Shown here in pieces: positions 1 through 9,218 of a stretch of DNA of 45,830 bases. Numbering within the stretch: position 1 is the stretch's first letter; every line of letters begins with the position of its first letter. Position numbers and translations under genes: made by a program. Under the pieces are notes generated by a model that was given only the letters and a program-made list of their open reading frames with translations, was not told where the DNA came from and did not search any database. This stretch comes from an uncultured Pseudomonadota bacterium (lineage in GTDB: Bacteria > Pseudomonadota > Gammaproteobacteria > Burkholderiales > Eutrophovitaceae), in NCBI GenBank assembly GCA_913057675.1, contig CAJXOL010000004.1, positions 1 to 45,830 on the forward strand, written 5' to 3'.

Positions 1-39
1 TGCATATCGTCGGCAGCGTCAGATGTGTATAAGAGACAG
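1..39 (+). other. Nextera transposase adapter (non-genomic)
   Basis: Bases 7-39 are the Illumina Nextera read-1 adapter, ending in the 19-bp mosaic end AGATGTGTATAAGAGACAG. The first ORF of the track begins MYKRQ, a well-known translation of this adapter. It is library sequence and not part of the organism. The same sequence recurs inverted at the right end. Confidence 0.97.
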
Positions 40-976
40 CTTCATACCAATCTGAATCTGACGCAGGAATTGCATTGGCTATCAAGTGCTGACTCATTTC
101 GTCACCGCGAATTTCTACACCTTTTTTGGATAATATGCCTCCAATTTGTGGAAGAAATCTGTCCGCTATGTTTGCGTGAACTAATAAGGTCTCCATTGTG
201 TTGCAAGTCCCATAACGATGGGTTTTTGCATTGTCAGCAATATTTAAAGCTTTTTCTAAGTCAGCGTCTTCATCTACATAGACGTGACAGACCCCATCAA
301 GATGTTTAATGACTGGCACCTGAGCTTCTTTGGTAATGCGTTCAATAAGCCCCTTCCCACCTCTTGGGATAATGACGTCTATGTGATCCTTCATGGTGAT
401 TAGTTGCCCTACTGCATTTCGATCTGTTGTTTCCACCACTTGAACTATGCTTTGAGGAAGACCCGCTGCATTTAATCCTGCCGATATGCATTGCCCAATC
501 ACTTGGTTGGAGTGAATAGATTCGGAGCCACCTCTAAGGATGACCGCATTCCCGGACTTCAAACATAGCCCTGCTGCATCAGCTGTAACGTTGGGTCTCG
601 ATTCGTAAATAATGCCAACGACTCCAATAGGCACTCGCATTTTTCCCACTCTAATTCCGGAGGGCCTTGGTTGGATGTTGCTAATTTCGCCAATAGGGTC
701 AGGTAGCTTGGAGATTTGAATGAGGCCTTCGCCCATACTTGCTATGGTTGCGTTCGATAGGGTTAGGCGATCAATCAAGGCGTCGGTTAGGCCTCTTTGG
801 GTCGCGTCCTTAACGTCTATTTGGTTCGCTGCAATAATCTCTGATTTCTTCGCGGCAAGCTCGTCTGCAATAGCAGTTAACGCAGCGTTTTTGGTCTGCG
901 TGTCTGCTGAGGCTATGATTCGACTCGCTTTCCGAGCTTTTTCGCCTAAGGTGATCATGTCGTAACTTGAGTTCAT
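40..976 (-). CDS. proA: Gamma-glutamyl phosphate reductase, 3' end cut by window edge
   Basis: Partial gene, absent from the ORF track because its stop lies beyond the window. About 312 codons are present of a family length near 420. ProA reduces L-glutamyl 5-phosphate to glutamate 5-semialdehyde with NADPH in cytoplasmic proline synthesis. The frame from ATG 974-976 reads without stops: N-terminal helices ([18 protein letters not shown]), the cofactor-domain run [20 protein letters not shown], then [19 protein letters not shown] and VCHVYVD. These are typical ProA segments. The active-site Cys lies in [17 protein letters not shown]. It follows holA by 51 bases on the same strand, so it may be the distal gene of that transcript. 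The adapter interrupts it shortly after the SDSDWYE segment. Confidence 0.93.
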
Positions 977-1027
977 AACTAACTTTTTATTTTATCTTAT
1001 TATGTTACAGGTAAATAAAGCCAATCA

Positions 1028-2038
1028 TTAAGTCCGAGACGGCATGATTGAAAGCCCAAGCTCTAAAAAATTGGCCCATGCGTTGCCAGGCTGCAACCCT
1101 TTAATTTGTTTATCTATCTCTGACGCTAGGATTACCGCGTCAATTAGGGTCTCTCGCGTAAGTTTATGAACTATGTTTGGAATCAGCTTTTGCCTCAATC
1201 CCCAAACGCCCGCATCAGCGCATGCTGTGCGCATGTCTAGGCCTTCTGCTAATGCTGTCTTAACGCGAAGCAAAACTTTAGCCTCTTCTGCGATGACCCA
1301 TAATACTAGGGGTGGAGCTAAACCTTCTTTTTCTAGTCCGCGTAGGATTCTAATTAAATGTGCTTTATTCCCATTTAGAATTGCTGGGCCTAGATCGAAT
1401 GGATCAAATCGTGCCACGTCTACAACAGCGTTCCGAACATCCTTTGTTAGAAGGCGGCCTTCAGGCAGCAATAATCTTAATTTAAGAATTTCTTGATGTG
1501 CCGCGATAAGATTACCTTCGACGCGCTCGGCGATCAGTTGCAGTCCGCTCTGTTCCATCGTTTGATTTTGACGTTTGAGTCGATGTGCGATCCAGCTCGG
1601 TAGTTGTTCTCTATAGATTTTTTTAACCTCAACTGAGACGCCGGTACTCCGCAAGCCAGAGAACCATTTAGACGACTTGCTGCTTCGATCAAGCGTTGGC
1701 AAAGTAATCAGCGTGATCGTATTTTCGGGTAGATGTTTCACGTAAGTTTGAAGTGCGTCACTGCCCAATTTCCCCGGTTTTCCTGAAGGTATGCGTAAAT
1801 CAACAATTTTGTTTGATGAGAATAAGGAGACTGATTGGGACTGCTCTTTTAATTTGGACCAATCAAATCGATTTTCAGCTGCAAGAATGACGCGATCTTC
1901 AAAACCTTTCGATTTTGCAGTTCGCCGAATTAAATCAGCAGCTTCTAGATTTAGTAGAGCCTCATCACCGTGCACAATATATAGTGTGCTTAAGTGGCTC
2001 TTCAAATGATTGCGTAATTCAGCCGAATCAATTTGCAT
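1028..2038 (-). CDS. holA: DNA polymerase III subunit delta
   Basis: HolA is the delta subunit of the clamp loader, which opens the beta sliding clamp during replication. Support comes from overall length (336 aa from this start) and characteristic segments: the N-terminal LYIVHGDEALLNLEAADLIR, the loop ENRFDWSKLKEQSQSVSLF, LITLPTLDRSSKSSKWF, and the C-terminal LARFDPFDLGPA-like and lid/collar helices. Divergence is typical for this subunit. The track starts at TTG 2050, overlapping the ptsI stop. I prefer ATG 2038, which gives MQIDSAEL, because HolA proteins usually begin in this way. Either start leaves it almost touching ptsI, so translation is probably coupled. Next to ptsI is an unusual place for holA, which in many relatives lies near leuS and lptE. 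Confidence 0.9.
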   Translation of the reverse strand: MQIDSAELRNHLKSHLSTLYIVHGDEALLNLEAADLIRRTAKSKGFEDRVILAAENRFDWSKLKEQSQSVSLFSSNKIVDLRIPSGKPGKLGSDALQTYVKHLPENTITLITLPTLDRSSKSSKWFSGLRSTGVSVEVKKIYREQLPSWIAHRLKRQNQTMEQSGLQLIAERVEGNLIAAHQEILKLRLLLPEGRLLTKDVRNAVVDVARFDPFDLGPAILNGNKAHLIRILRGLEKEGLAPPLVLWVIAEEAKVLLRVKTALAEGLDMRTACADAGVWGLRQKLIPNIVHKLTRETLIDAVILASEIDKQIKGLQPGNAWANFLELGLSIMPSRT

Positions 2039-2046
2039 CAGGCCGA

Positions 2047-3777
2047 TCAACTCTTTGCATTGAGCTTTTGAACTAGATGTTCAATTTTTTCAGGATGTTG
2101 AGTCCGTAAGATTTTTTTCGTGATCGCTATAGTCTCTCTCAAGTCAGAGGTAAGTATTTGTTGTTTTACGGTCAACAAGTGAGCTGGATGCATTGAGAAT
2201 GTGCGTAAGCCCATACCTAACAATAATCGAGTAATTGACGGGTCTCCGGCGATCTCGCCGCAAACAGCTACTGATTTTTTCGCTTGATTCGCGGCTGAAA
2301 TGATGTGTGATAGAAGTTGAAGTATTGCCGGATGCAAAGGGTCGTAGAGATGAGCTACCGCGTCATCAGTTCGGTCTATGGCTAACGTATATTGAATTAG
2401 GTCATTAGTGCCGATCGATATGAAGTCGAGTTTTTTAAGAAATGCCTTGATTGACAGTGCTGCTGCTGGCACCTCAATCATTCCTCCGATTTCTATTTTT
2501 CGGTCATACGCGATACCGTCAATATCGAGAGATTCCTTGGCCTCCGCGATCAGCTGTAACGCTTGATCGATTTCATGAACGTTTGAGAGCATGGGAATTA
2601 AGATCCGAATTTTCCCGTATTTAGATGCTCTCAGTATGGCTCGCAATTGATAGAGAAACAATTGGGGTTCTGCTAAGCAGAGTCTAATGGCACGCTGTCC
2701 CAGCGCTGGGTTCGGGGCGACGCGTGTATATCCCTCAGGCTGTTTGTCAGACCCTAAGTCAAATGTCCTAATTGTGATGCAAGAACTTTTCATGTTCCGA
2801 ACAACTTGCCTGTAAGCTTCAAATTGCTCGTTTTCCGATGGAAGATCGCCACGGTTTAAGAATAAGAACTCTGTTCTGAACAAGCCGACACCAGTAGCGC
2901 CATTCTGCTTTGCAGATGCGACATCGTCAGGCAGTTCTATGTTTGCATGTAGTTCAATTTCGGCGCCATCAATAGTGGTTGCTCGGTTACGTCTAAGTCG
3001 CTTAAGTTTTTGTTGCTCGAGTAACCATTGTTTTTGTAGTACTTCATATTCAGCAAGTATCACCTCATCTGGATCAACGATAACAAGCCCCGCTGTCCCA
3101 TCAACGATGATTGTTTCGTTCTCTCGAATTAGAGTCCTAGCCTGATGCAATGCGACCACAGATGGAATGTTTAGACTTCTGGCTACAATTGTTGTGTGCG
3201 ACGTGGCGCCACCCAAGTCAGTAATGAAGCCTGCAAATTTGTGTTGCTTAAAAAGTATGACATCAGTTGGTGATAAATCGTGGGCGACAATTATGGTGTT
3301 TTCCTCGGCGTTGTGTGTTGGGGCGTCACCTGGTCTTCCGAGTAAAGCCTTTAAGATTCTTTCTGCAACTTGGCGTACGTCCGCCTCCCTTTGACGCAGA
3401 TAGGAGTCATCGATCTTGGAGAATTGTTCAAGCAAATTGTCGAGTTGTACTTTTAGGGCCCATTCTGCATTGCAGCTCATCGACTCAATGATTTTTTTTG
3501 GCGCTTCTGAGACGGTTGAGTCTTCAAGAATCATTTTATGTAAATTAAGAAAAACTTCAAACTCTGCCTCAGGTATGTCCGAGGTCATTTGTTTTCTTAA
3601 GTCTTTGAGTTCTTTGTGAACACTCTTAACGGCACGATCAAAACGTGTTTTTTCACTTCTTATTTTTTTAGTTGTAATGTTGTAATGGGCGACCTCTAAA
3701 AGCGCATGGGACGCGAGTTGCGCACGCCCGATAGCAATGCCGCCTGAGACTCCAGCACCATGCATGGTAAAGCTCAC
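2047..3777 (-). CDS. ptsI: Phosphoenolpyruvate-protein phosphotransferase (PTS Enzyme I)
   Basis: Enzyme I takes phosphate from PEP and passes it to HPr. The protein is 576 aa, the normal size. Visible are the N-terminal HPr-binding domain, the phospho-histidine motif GGATSHTTIVARSLNIPS (His near residue 194), and the PEP-binding TIM barrel with GVGLFRTEFLFL, RTFDLGSDK, NPALGQRAIR, GTNDLIQYTLAIDR and VAVCGEIAGDP carrying the active-site Cys. The track begins at a TTG. A GTG two bases into that stretch lies 6 bases after AGGAG and gives MSFTMHG, matching relatives, so it is chosen. It lies 57 bases after ptsH and overlaps the upstream end of holA. No EIIB or EIIC genes occur in the window, so its role here is probably regulatory phosphate relay. 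Confidence 0.97.
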   Translation of the reverse strand: MSFTMHGAGVSGGIAIGRAQLASHALLEVAHYNITTKKIRSEKTRFDRAVKSVHKELKDLRKQMTSDIPEAEFEVFLNLHKMILEDSTVSEAPKKIIESMSCNAEWALKVQLDNLLEQFSKIDDSYLRQREADVRQVAERILKALLGRPGDAPTHNAEENTIIVAHDLSPTDVILFKQHKFAGFITDLGGATSHTTIVARSLNIPSVVALHQARTLIRENETIIVDGTAGLVIVDPDEVILAEYEVLQKQWLLEQQKLKRLRRNRATTIDGAEIELHANIELPDDVASAKQNGATGVGLFRTEFLFLNRGDLPSENEQFEAYRQVVRNMKSSCITIRTFDLGSDKQPEGYTRVAPNPALGQRAIRLCLAEPQLFLYQLRAILRASKYGKIRILIPMLSNVHEIDQALQLIAEAKESLDIDGIAYDRKIEIGGMIEVPAAALSIKAFLKKLDFISIGTNDLIQYTLAIDRTDDAVAHLYDPLHPAILQLLSHIISAANQAKKSVAVCGEIAGDPSITRLLLGMGLRTFSMHPAHLLTVKQQILTSDLRETIAITKKILRTQHPEKIEHLVQKLNAKS

Positions 3778-3834
3778 CAATCACTCCTCTTTTTTATGTC
3801 AGTTGATTGATTATGAATGTTGTATCTAGTCAAT

Positions 3835-4104
3835 CTACTGTCCCTCGCCAAATAAATCTAAGACTAGATTTTTGATGGCGACAATGGCTTTATCCTCATC
3901 TGAACCATTGACCTCTAAGTCCAACAATGCTCCTTTTGCCGCTGCTAACATCATGACGCCCATGATGCTTTTTGCGTTGACACGTTTCCCATCGCGGCTA
4001 AGCCAAATTTCTGATTGATACTCCCCTGCCAGCTGCGTCAGCTTTGCTGACGCTCTAGCATGTAGTCCTAGCCGATTAAGAATCTCTATTTTTTCTTTTA
4101 GCAT
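3835..4104 (-). CDS. ptsH: Phosphocarrier protein HPr
   Basis: HPr carries phosphate between Enzyme I and EIIA proteins. At 89 aa it is full length. The active-site His15 sits in GLHARASAKL and the regulatory Ser46 in NAKSIMGVMML. Presence of the Ser46 site means it could be a target of an HPr kinase (HprK), as is known in betaproteobacteria, but no hprK is in this window. The start overlaps the 3' end of the EIIA gene by 7 bases, which points to translational coupling in the gshB-EIIA-ptsH-ptsI run. Confidence 0.97.
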   Translation of the reverse strand: MLKEKIEILNRLGLHARASAKLTQLAGEYQSEIWLSRDGKRVNAKSIMGVMMLAAAKGALLDLEVNGSDEDKAIVAIKNLVLDLFGEGQ

Positions 4105-4505
4105 AAGGGCCTCTTTTGTTTCAACGGTATCTGCATAACTCCCTCGTTGCCGCCAGAGAGAGCTTTCTCAACGAGGGTTTTTAAATCTTCTTCACGGTAG
4201 GTCAATACGCGAATTAACATCGGTAGGTTTACGCCTGAGATGCCGCAAACATTATTTATTTGCAGTAGCGTCTGGGTGATGTTGCTTGGGCTCCCGCCGT
4301 ACATGTCCGTGAGGACTAGAACTCCAGTGCCGTCGTCTAGCTTTGAGGTTGCTTCTATAGCCCTTTGCGACATGCTCTCAATCGAGCCGCCCCCATCCAT
4401 GCCAATCACAGCTACATTTTTTAATGCGCCTCCTATCACGTGTTCGGCGCAATCAATGAGACTACGGCCAAGAGATCCATGTGTGATTAATATAATGCCA
4501 ACCAT
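4098..4505 (-). CDS. PTS mannose-family EIIA component
   Basis: A 135-aa stand-alone EIIA of the mannose/sorbose family (ManX IIA-domain fold). The phosphorylatable His9 is in GIILITHGSLG. LVLTDMYGGSPSN is the conserved second motif of the family. The ORF track begins 11 codons upstream, but ATG 4505 gives the family-typical MVGIILITHG start and does not overlap gshB. It lies 13 bases after gshB and overlaps ptsH. With no EIIB, EIIC or EIID partner visible, it most likely ends a regulatory phosphorelay (known for betaproteobacteria) and does not transport sugar. Its output target cannot be told from the sequence. Confidence 0.93.
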   Translation of the reverse strand: MVGIILITHGSLGRSLIDCAEHVIGGALKNVAVIGMDGGGSIESMSQRAIEATSKLDDGTGVLVLTDMYGGSPSNITQTLLQINNVCGISGVNLPMLIRVLTYREEDLKTLVEKALSGGNEGVMQIPLKQKRPLC

Positions 4506-4518
4506 GCTGTTTATCTTT

Positions 4519-5472
4519 CTATCTGACTTTTGCCGCAATATTTTTTTCTAATGCGTCGATGAACATTCCTGGGACATCGCAACCGGTTTGATCTTGTATT
4601 TCACGCATACACGTCGGGCTGGTGACATTGATCTCGGTGAGATAGCCGCCAATAATATCTAATCCAACTAGCAATAACCCTTGCTCTGTTAATGTCGGAC
4701 CCAACGTATCTGCTATTTCTCTTTCTCGGTCCGTGAGTGGCATGGCCACACCACGCCCACCTACAGCGAGATTCCCGCGATGATCTGCTCCTTGGGGAAT
4801 CCGTGCCAGAGTATACGGTGCGGGCTCCCCATCGATGAGTAAGACTCTTTTATCTCCATCGCTGATATCAGGAATAAATTTTTGTACCATAATTGTCCGT
4901 TGACCCAACTGGGTGAGTGTTTCGATAATTACCCCTAAGTTTGGATCTTGAGATCTCGAACGAAACACAGATGATCCTCCCATCCCATCGAGGGGTTTCA
5001 ATACGACTTCGTTTTGTTCCGCAATAAAATCGTTTATCACGGAGACATCCGCAGCCACCAACGTGGGTGATATGAATTGTGGATATTTTGTAATTGAGAG
5101 TTTTTCGTTGAAGTCTCTGATACTTTGTGGGCGATTAAATACCAGGCATCCCTCTTGCTCAAGGCTCTCAAGCAAATAAGTAGTGTAAATGTACTCCATA
5201 TCGAATGGCGGATCCTTCCGCATCACGACGCCATCAATATTAGAGGCCGATATATCTTGTGATGTAACGACTTCATACCAAGTGTTAGGCGTTTCGGTAA
5301 GGATTAAGTGCTGCGCTCGGACAATCACTTTTCCAGATACGTTCTGAATATTGTGTTGCGTTGTCACCCAAATTTGGTGTCCACGACTTTGCGCCTCTCG
5401 CATCATCACGTAGGAGGTATCTTTCTCAATTTTGAGGGTCTCTAATGGATCAAGTACAAAAAGTAAGTTCAC
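4519..5472 (-). CDS. gshB: Glutathione synthetase
   Basis: GshB joins gamma-glutamylcysteine and glycine with ATP to make glutathione in the cytoplasm. The 317-aa length and the segments MNLLFVLDPLETLKIEKDTS, VMRKDPPFDMEYIYTTYLL, VLKPLDGMGGSSVFR and GLDIIGGYLTEINVTSPT (ATP-grasp metal-binding end) are diagnostic. The start codon is GTG. It is the first gene of the gshB-EIIA-ptsH-ptsI-holA-proA run, an order familiar from Burkholderiales, where gshA often lies upstream. Here gshA is absent and the amtB terminator region lies upstream instead. Confidence 0.96.
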   Translation of the reverse strand: MNLLFVLDPLETLKIEKDTSYVMMREAQSRGHQIWVTTQHNIQNVSGKVIVRAQHLILTETPNTWYEVVTSQDISASNIDGVVMRKDPPFDMEYIYTTYLLESLEQEGCLVFNRPQSIRDFNEKLSITKYPQFISPTLVAADVSVINDFIAEQNEVVLKPLDGMGGSSVFRSRSQDPNLGVIIETLTQLGQRTIMVQKFIPDISDGDKRVLLIDGEPAPYTLARIPQGADHRGNLAVGGRGVAMPLTDREREIADTLGPTLTEQGLLLVGLDIIGGYLTEINVTSPTCMREIQDQTGCDVPGMFIDALEKNIAAKVR

Positions 5473-5578
5473 TGGATGCCTAAGACTTTCATTTGCAATA
5501 ATTATTCATATAGTGTTGTTCGGTTTGTTGAAGTAGATTCTAACAGACCACTTGAGACATATATTTATGGATATCCAT

Positions 5579-5603
5579 AAAAAAGGGCGCCATGTAGGCG
5601 CCC
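5579..5603 (-). terminator. Rho-independent terminator of glnK-amtB
   Basis: Read on minus, a perfect 7-bp stem GGGCGCC / GGCGCCC with a 5-base TACAT loop is followed directly by six Ts. It lies 28 bases after the amtB stop. This separates the nitrogen-regulated glnK-amtB unit from gshB and the PTS genes on the same strand. Confidence 0.9.
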
Positions 5604-5631
5604 ATAAGAGGAGATGAAACTTTAAACGTAT

Positions 5632-6924
5632 CTAGTTGTGATATGCAGCCTCTCCGTGCGATGTTGCATCTAAACCTTCGCGTTCTTCGTCCTCCGAAGG
5701 TCGGATTCCGACAATAGCGTCAACAATCTTAATGAGGATAAAGCTGGCGATGCCGCTCCAAAGCACAGTGATAACTACGCCCTCGACTTGAACTGCTACC
5801 TGAGAGGCCATGGTGACTCCTTCCCCATAGCCGGCTCCACCAAAACCTGGTGCGCACAATATGCCTGCGCCGACAGCGCCGATGATTCCGCCAATGCCGT
5901 GCACGCCGAAGACGTCCAGCGAATCGTCATAACCGAATGCAGACTTGATCTTAGTGCAGGCATAGAAACAAACGACACCGGTGATGAGGCCTAATACAAT
6001 GGCGCCCATTGGACCGACGAATGCGCATGCTGGCGTTATTGCGACGAGGCCAGCAACGGCGCCGGAGGCCCCGCCCAACATGGTCGGCTTGCCTCTGGCG
6101 AGCCATTCAATGAATAACCATCCTAATACCGATGCCGCTGCACACAGTTGTGTGTTGAGAAGAACCAAACCGGCCGTGCCGTCAGCAGCTAATTCACTGC
6201 CAACATTAAATCCAAACCAACCAACCCAGAGTAGGGCCGCTCCAATCATGGTGAATGGCAGGTTGTGCGGAGGCATAGCTTCTTTTCCGTAGCCTAAACG
6301 TTTTCCGAGCACCAAACAAATAACCAAGCCAGCAATAGCAGCGTTAATGTGAACGACGGTGCCACCAGCAAAATCAAGAGCTCCTTTAGATCCGAGGTAT
6401 CCACCGCCCCAAACCATATGGCAAATTGGGATGTAGCTCACAAAGAGCCAAAGTGCGGAAAACCAAAGAACGGCTGAAAATTTAATTCGCTCTGCAAAGG
6501 CACCAATAATCAGTGCGGGTGTGATGCAGGCAAATGTAAGTTGGAATGTGACAAAAACGTATTCCGGAATAGTCCCACTAAGTGTATCAGGAGTGATTCC
6601 GGCTAAAAATACTTTGTCGAAACCGCCGATAATGCTGTTAAAAGGCCCTTCTGTGAATGCTAGACTGTAGCCTGCTATAGCCCATAAAATTGACATTAAA
6701 GCAACAATGGCAAAAACCTGCATTAATACCGATAGCATGTTTTTAGTTCGAACGAGTCCCCCGTAAAACAGAGCAAGTCCTGGTATTGACATCATAATGA
6801 CCAGTACCGTTGCGACAATCATCCAGCTTGTATCGCCAGCGCTCAGCGTATCTTGTGCAAAAGTCGGCCCTGAGGTCGTGGTGAGGCCAAAAGCTGTGGC
6901 CCAAAACAATAGTTTCTTAAACAT
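5632..6924 (-). CDS. amtB: Ammonium transporter
   Basis: Trimeric inner-membrane channel for ammonium/ammonia. The 430-aa protein starts with a cleavable signal peptide (roughly residues 1-23, ending in FAQ) followed by about eleven membrane helices. Conserved elements include ALFYGGLVRTKN, FQLTFACITPALIIGAFAERIKF, the first pore histidine in GGTVVHINAAIAGL, and the second in FGVHGIGGIIGAVGAG. The C-terminal tail with VGIRPSEDEEREGLD is the part that contacts GlnK. It lies 20 bases after glnK, the standard partner. Expression is probably nitrogen-controlled through the RpoN promoter upstream of glnK. Confidence 0.97.
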   Translation of the reverse strand: MFKKLLFWATAFGLTTTSGPTFAQDTLSAGDTSWMIVATVLVIMMSIPGLALFYGGLVRTKNMLSVLMQVFAIVALMSILWAIAGYSLAFTEGPFNSIIGGFDKVFLAGITPDTLSGTIPEYVFVTFQLTFACITPALIIGAFAERIKFSAVLWFSALWLFVSYIPICHMVWGGGYLGSKGALDFAGGTVVHINAAIAGLVICLVLGKRLGYGKEAMPPHNLPFTMIGAALLWVGWFGFNVGSELAADGTAGLVLLNTQLCAAASVLGWLFIEWLARGKPTMLGGASGAVAGLVAITPACAFVGPMGAIVLGLITGVVCFYACTKIKSAFGYDDSLDVFGVHGIGGIIGAVGAGILCAPGFGGAGYGEGVTMASQVAVQVEGVVITVLWSGIASFILIKIVDAIVGIRPSEDEEREGLDATSHGEAAYHN

Positions 6925-6944
6925 CTTAGTTCCCTTTCTTAGGC

Positions 6945-7331
<387 letters not shown>

Positions 7332-7374
7332 TCACCAATTTTCGTTGTTGGATCGCAGCACTTACATAGTAATA

Positions 7375-7390
7375 AGCATTAATCGTGCCA
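7375..7390 (-). promoter_or_regulatory. Sigma-54 (RpoN) promoter of glnK-amtB
   Basis: Read on minus, TGGCACG-ATTA-ATGCT matches the RpoN consensus TGGCACG-N4-TTGCW at all but one position. The invariant GG and GC doublets have the required 10-base spacing. It lies about 92 bases upstream of the glnK ATG and points toward it. Confidence 0.87.
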
Positions 7391-7454
7391 GGCTAAATAT
7401 GCTATTGATAAATATAATAGTTATTCGTAAGTTATAGTTTTTTGGCGCGAATAC

Positions 7455-7469
7455 GCACCAAGTCAGTGC
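7455..7469 (-). promoter_or_regulatory. NtrC-type enhancer palindrome
   Basis: GCAC-caagtca-GTGC is a perfect GCAC-N7-GTGC palindrome, the NtrC binding pattern. Its centre is about 100 bases upstream of the start predicted from the sigma-54 element, the usual enhancer distance. A weaker half site (GTGC at 7496-7499) lies about 30 bp further, near three helical turns. Both sit in the shared region with ubiK. Confidence 0.72.
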
Positions 7470-7629
7470 ATATTTATTGTGTGCGTATAGTTATGGTGCG
7501 TTTCCTGAACAAATTTATGAGGGGCCTTGTAGCCTGACTTTGAAGGTAATATTTAGAGACGTATGCTGGTGCAGGATTTACAATTGCGCCTCAAGTTATT
7601 GTGGCAAGGCTAAGGTGAGGGTTAAATCA

Positions 7630-7866
7630 ATGGTGGATAAAAGTGCGTTAGATGAATTAATAAATAAAATTAATGATTTGGTGAAAAATAGTCCAATCCA
7701 GGATGTGCAATCCAACGCACGTGCGATTATCTCTGGGTGGTTTGCAAGTCACAATCTGGTAACGAGAGAAGAGTTTGACGCTCAAATCCAGGTTTTAAGG
7801 CGAACACAAGATAAGTTACGTCACCTGGAACAGCAGATGTCGGAATTGGAAAAAAAGAGTGATTAA
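7630..7866 (+). CDS. ubiK: UbiK-type ubiquinone biosynthesis accessory factor (BMFP family)
   Basis: Small 78-aa protein of the YqiC/BMFP family. Known members aid aerobic ubiquinone synthesis together with UbiJ and bind membranes as trimers. Seen here: a basic/amphipathic N-terminal half (INKINDLVKNSPIQDVQSNARAI), the conserved VTREEFDAQIQVLRRTQ, and a C-terminal coiled coil ending in LEQQMSELEKKSD. The track ORF starts 51 codons upstream in unrelated sequence that overlaps the glnK regulatory region. ATG 7630 with upstream GTGAGGG gives the family start. Its place divergent from glnK-amtB is common in betaproteobacteria. Confidence 0.9.
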   Translation: MVDKSALDELINKINDLVKNSPIQDVQSNARAIISGWFASHNLVTREEFDAQIQVLRRTQDKLRHLEQQMSELEKKSD

Positions 7867-7945
7867 TAATGATCAAACACACCAGCTGAATCACCGTATT
7901 TTTGATTGTCTATAAATGTTCCCCGTTGAGGCTATGCGGGGGCCT

Positions 7946-9025
7946 TCAATCGGCAAAAAATTCCGGCCATCTTCCTCGAACATAAATTTGAAATTTTTTA
8001 GATAGGCCTTGTGCTGTTAAATAACTGCTCGGTACCGGCATCTCCACTGGTTTGAAATTGGCATCTTGAAGGTATTTTTTAGGGAAGTCACACTCGAGCA
8101 TGGCTGCTCGACCCAGCATCACCCAGTCAACTCCGGCGTTCATTGCCGCTTCTGCATCCTGAGGCGTTCGAATTTTTCCTGCGACCCCCAGTTGAACATT
8201 TTTTCGTTCTAGGTTTGTAAAAAGACTGATCAGTGATCGTCCTTTAAAGTCCTCGTCGTCTGCTTGTTTGAAAATGTCCCAAAGTGACATATCTAAAAAA
8301 TCGATCACATCCTCATTCATTAATTTTCGAGCGGTTTCCACTGAGTCTTTGGTCCGCATGCCAAATTTTTCAGCGCTAAGTCTTACACCAATGATGAAGT
8401 CGCGATGACACTCATTTTTTATACCATCAATGATTTCACTCAGGATCCTTGCTCGGTTTTCAAAAGAGCCGCCATATTCGTCTTCCCGTTGATTAACTTC
8501 AGCGCTTAAGAAGTTACATAAAATATAACTATGTGCCCCATGTAATTCGACACCATCAAAACCAGCTTTTTCTGCGCGCTTAGCGCCTGCGATGAAGTCC
8601 TCAATGAGTTTTTTTACCTCTGAATGTGTGAGTCCGCGAGCTCCACTTTCTGCGTGATTAAAGGCAGTAACTGGCGTGCCACCAGTAATTTCCTTAGATG
8701 TTTTCAATCCCGCATGATGGAGTTGCACGATAGCAATGCTGTCTGCTTGTTTTATCCCATCAGCAAGTCGAGTGAGACCTTCTATGTGGTGGTCCGACCA
8801 GATACCCAATTGCCCTGGGAATCCCTTACCAATTTCTTGAACATGAGATGCACAGGTCATGGTCATCCCAAAGCCACCTTTCGCTCGCATGGTAAGCCAT
8901 TTATATTCGTCGTCGCTTAGCGTTCCATCTTCGAGGCTCTGTTGATTTGTAAGAGGTGCAAGAAAAAAACGATTTTTTATTTTAGGCCCACGTTTAAATT
9001 TAATAGCGTCAAGAAGATTTGGCAT
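7946..9025 (-). CDS. NADH:flavin oxidoreductase, old yellow enzyme family
   Basis: 359-aa single-domain FMN-dependent TIM-barrel oxidoreductase. Visible are NRFFLAPLTNQQS near the N-terminus, IAIVQLHHAGLKT, the substrate/FMN motif GFDGVELHGAHSYIL, then DEYGGSFENRARILSEII, and the phosphate-binding end WVMLGRAAML. There is no C-terminal iron-sulfur/FAD extension, so it belongs to the short, NemA/YqjM-like group and not to the 2,4-dienoyl-CoA reductase group. Such enzymes reduce activated C=C bonds, but the natural substrate cannot be inferred. It is divergent from the acyl-CoA-dehydrogenase-like gene (193-base gap), so the two could share control. Confidence 0.9.
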   Translation of the reverse strand: MPNLLDAIKFKRGPKIKNRFFLAPLTNQQSLEDGTLSDDEYKWLTMRAKGGFGMTMTCASHVQEIGKGFPGQLGIWSDHHIEGLTRLADGIKQADSIAIVQLHHAGLKTSKEITGGTPVTAFNHAESGARGLTHSEVKKLIEDFIAGAKRAEKAGFDGVELHGAHSYILCNFLSAEVNQREDEYGGSFENRARILSEIIDGIKNECHRDFIIGVRLSAEKFGMRTKDSVETARKLMNEDVIDFLDMSLWDIFKQADDEDFKGRSLISLFTNLERKNVQLGVAGKIRTPQDAEAAMNAGVDWVMLGRAAMLECDFPKKYLQDANFKPVEMPVPSSYLTAQGLSKKFQIYVRGRWPEFFAD

Positions 9026-9218
9026 GAGTAAGTCTCATTTGTTTTTTTATTAGGAATTAATCACAAGACAAGATGTAATTAATTTAATTTTAATGATAGC
9101 TGAAATTTTTCCGGGTAACTTTTGTTTTAATTTATATATTTTATCTTATGCTAATGTAATAAATAAGGATTCAACAATCTTCAGATGAACGTTTTTTATA
9201 TTTTAAGAAGAGGTCGGC

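Noticed and set aside
25-309. 94-aa plus ORF beginning MYKRQLH
   Set aside because: Starts inside the Nextera adapter and continues antisense to proA; artefact.
7485-7499. Second NtrC-like site GTAT-N7-GTGC
   Set aside because: Only one half matches; noted by the first site but not listed separately.
7921-7941. CCCCG/CGGGG stem between ubiK and the flavin oxidoreductase
   Set aside because: Five-bp stem with an 11-base loop and no T-run on either strand; too weak to call a terminator.
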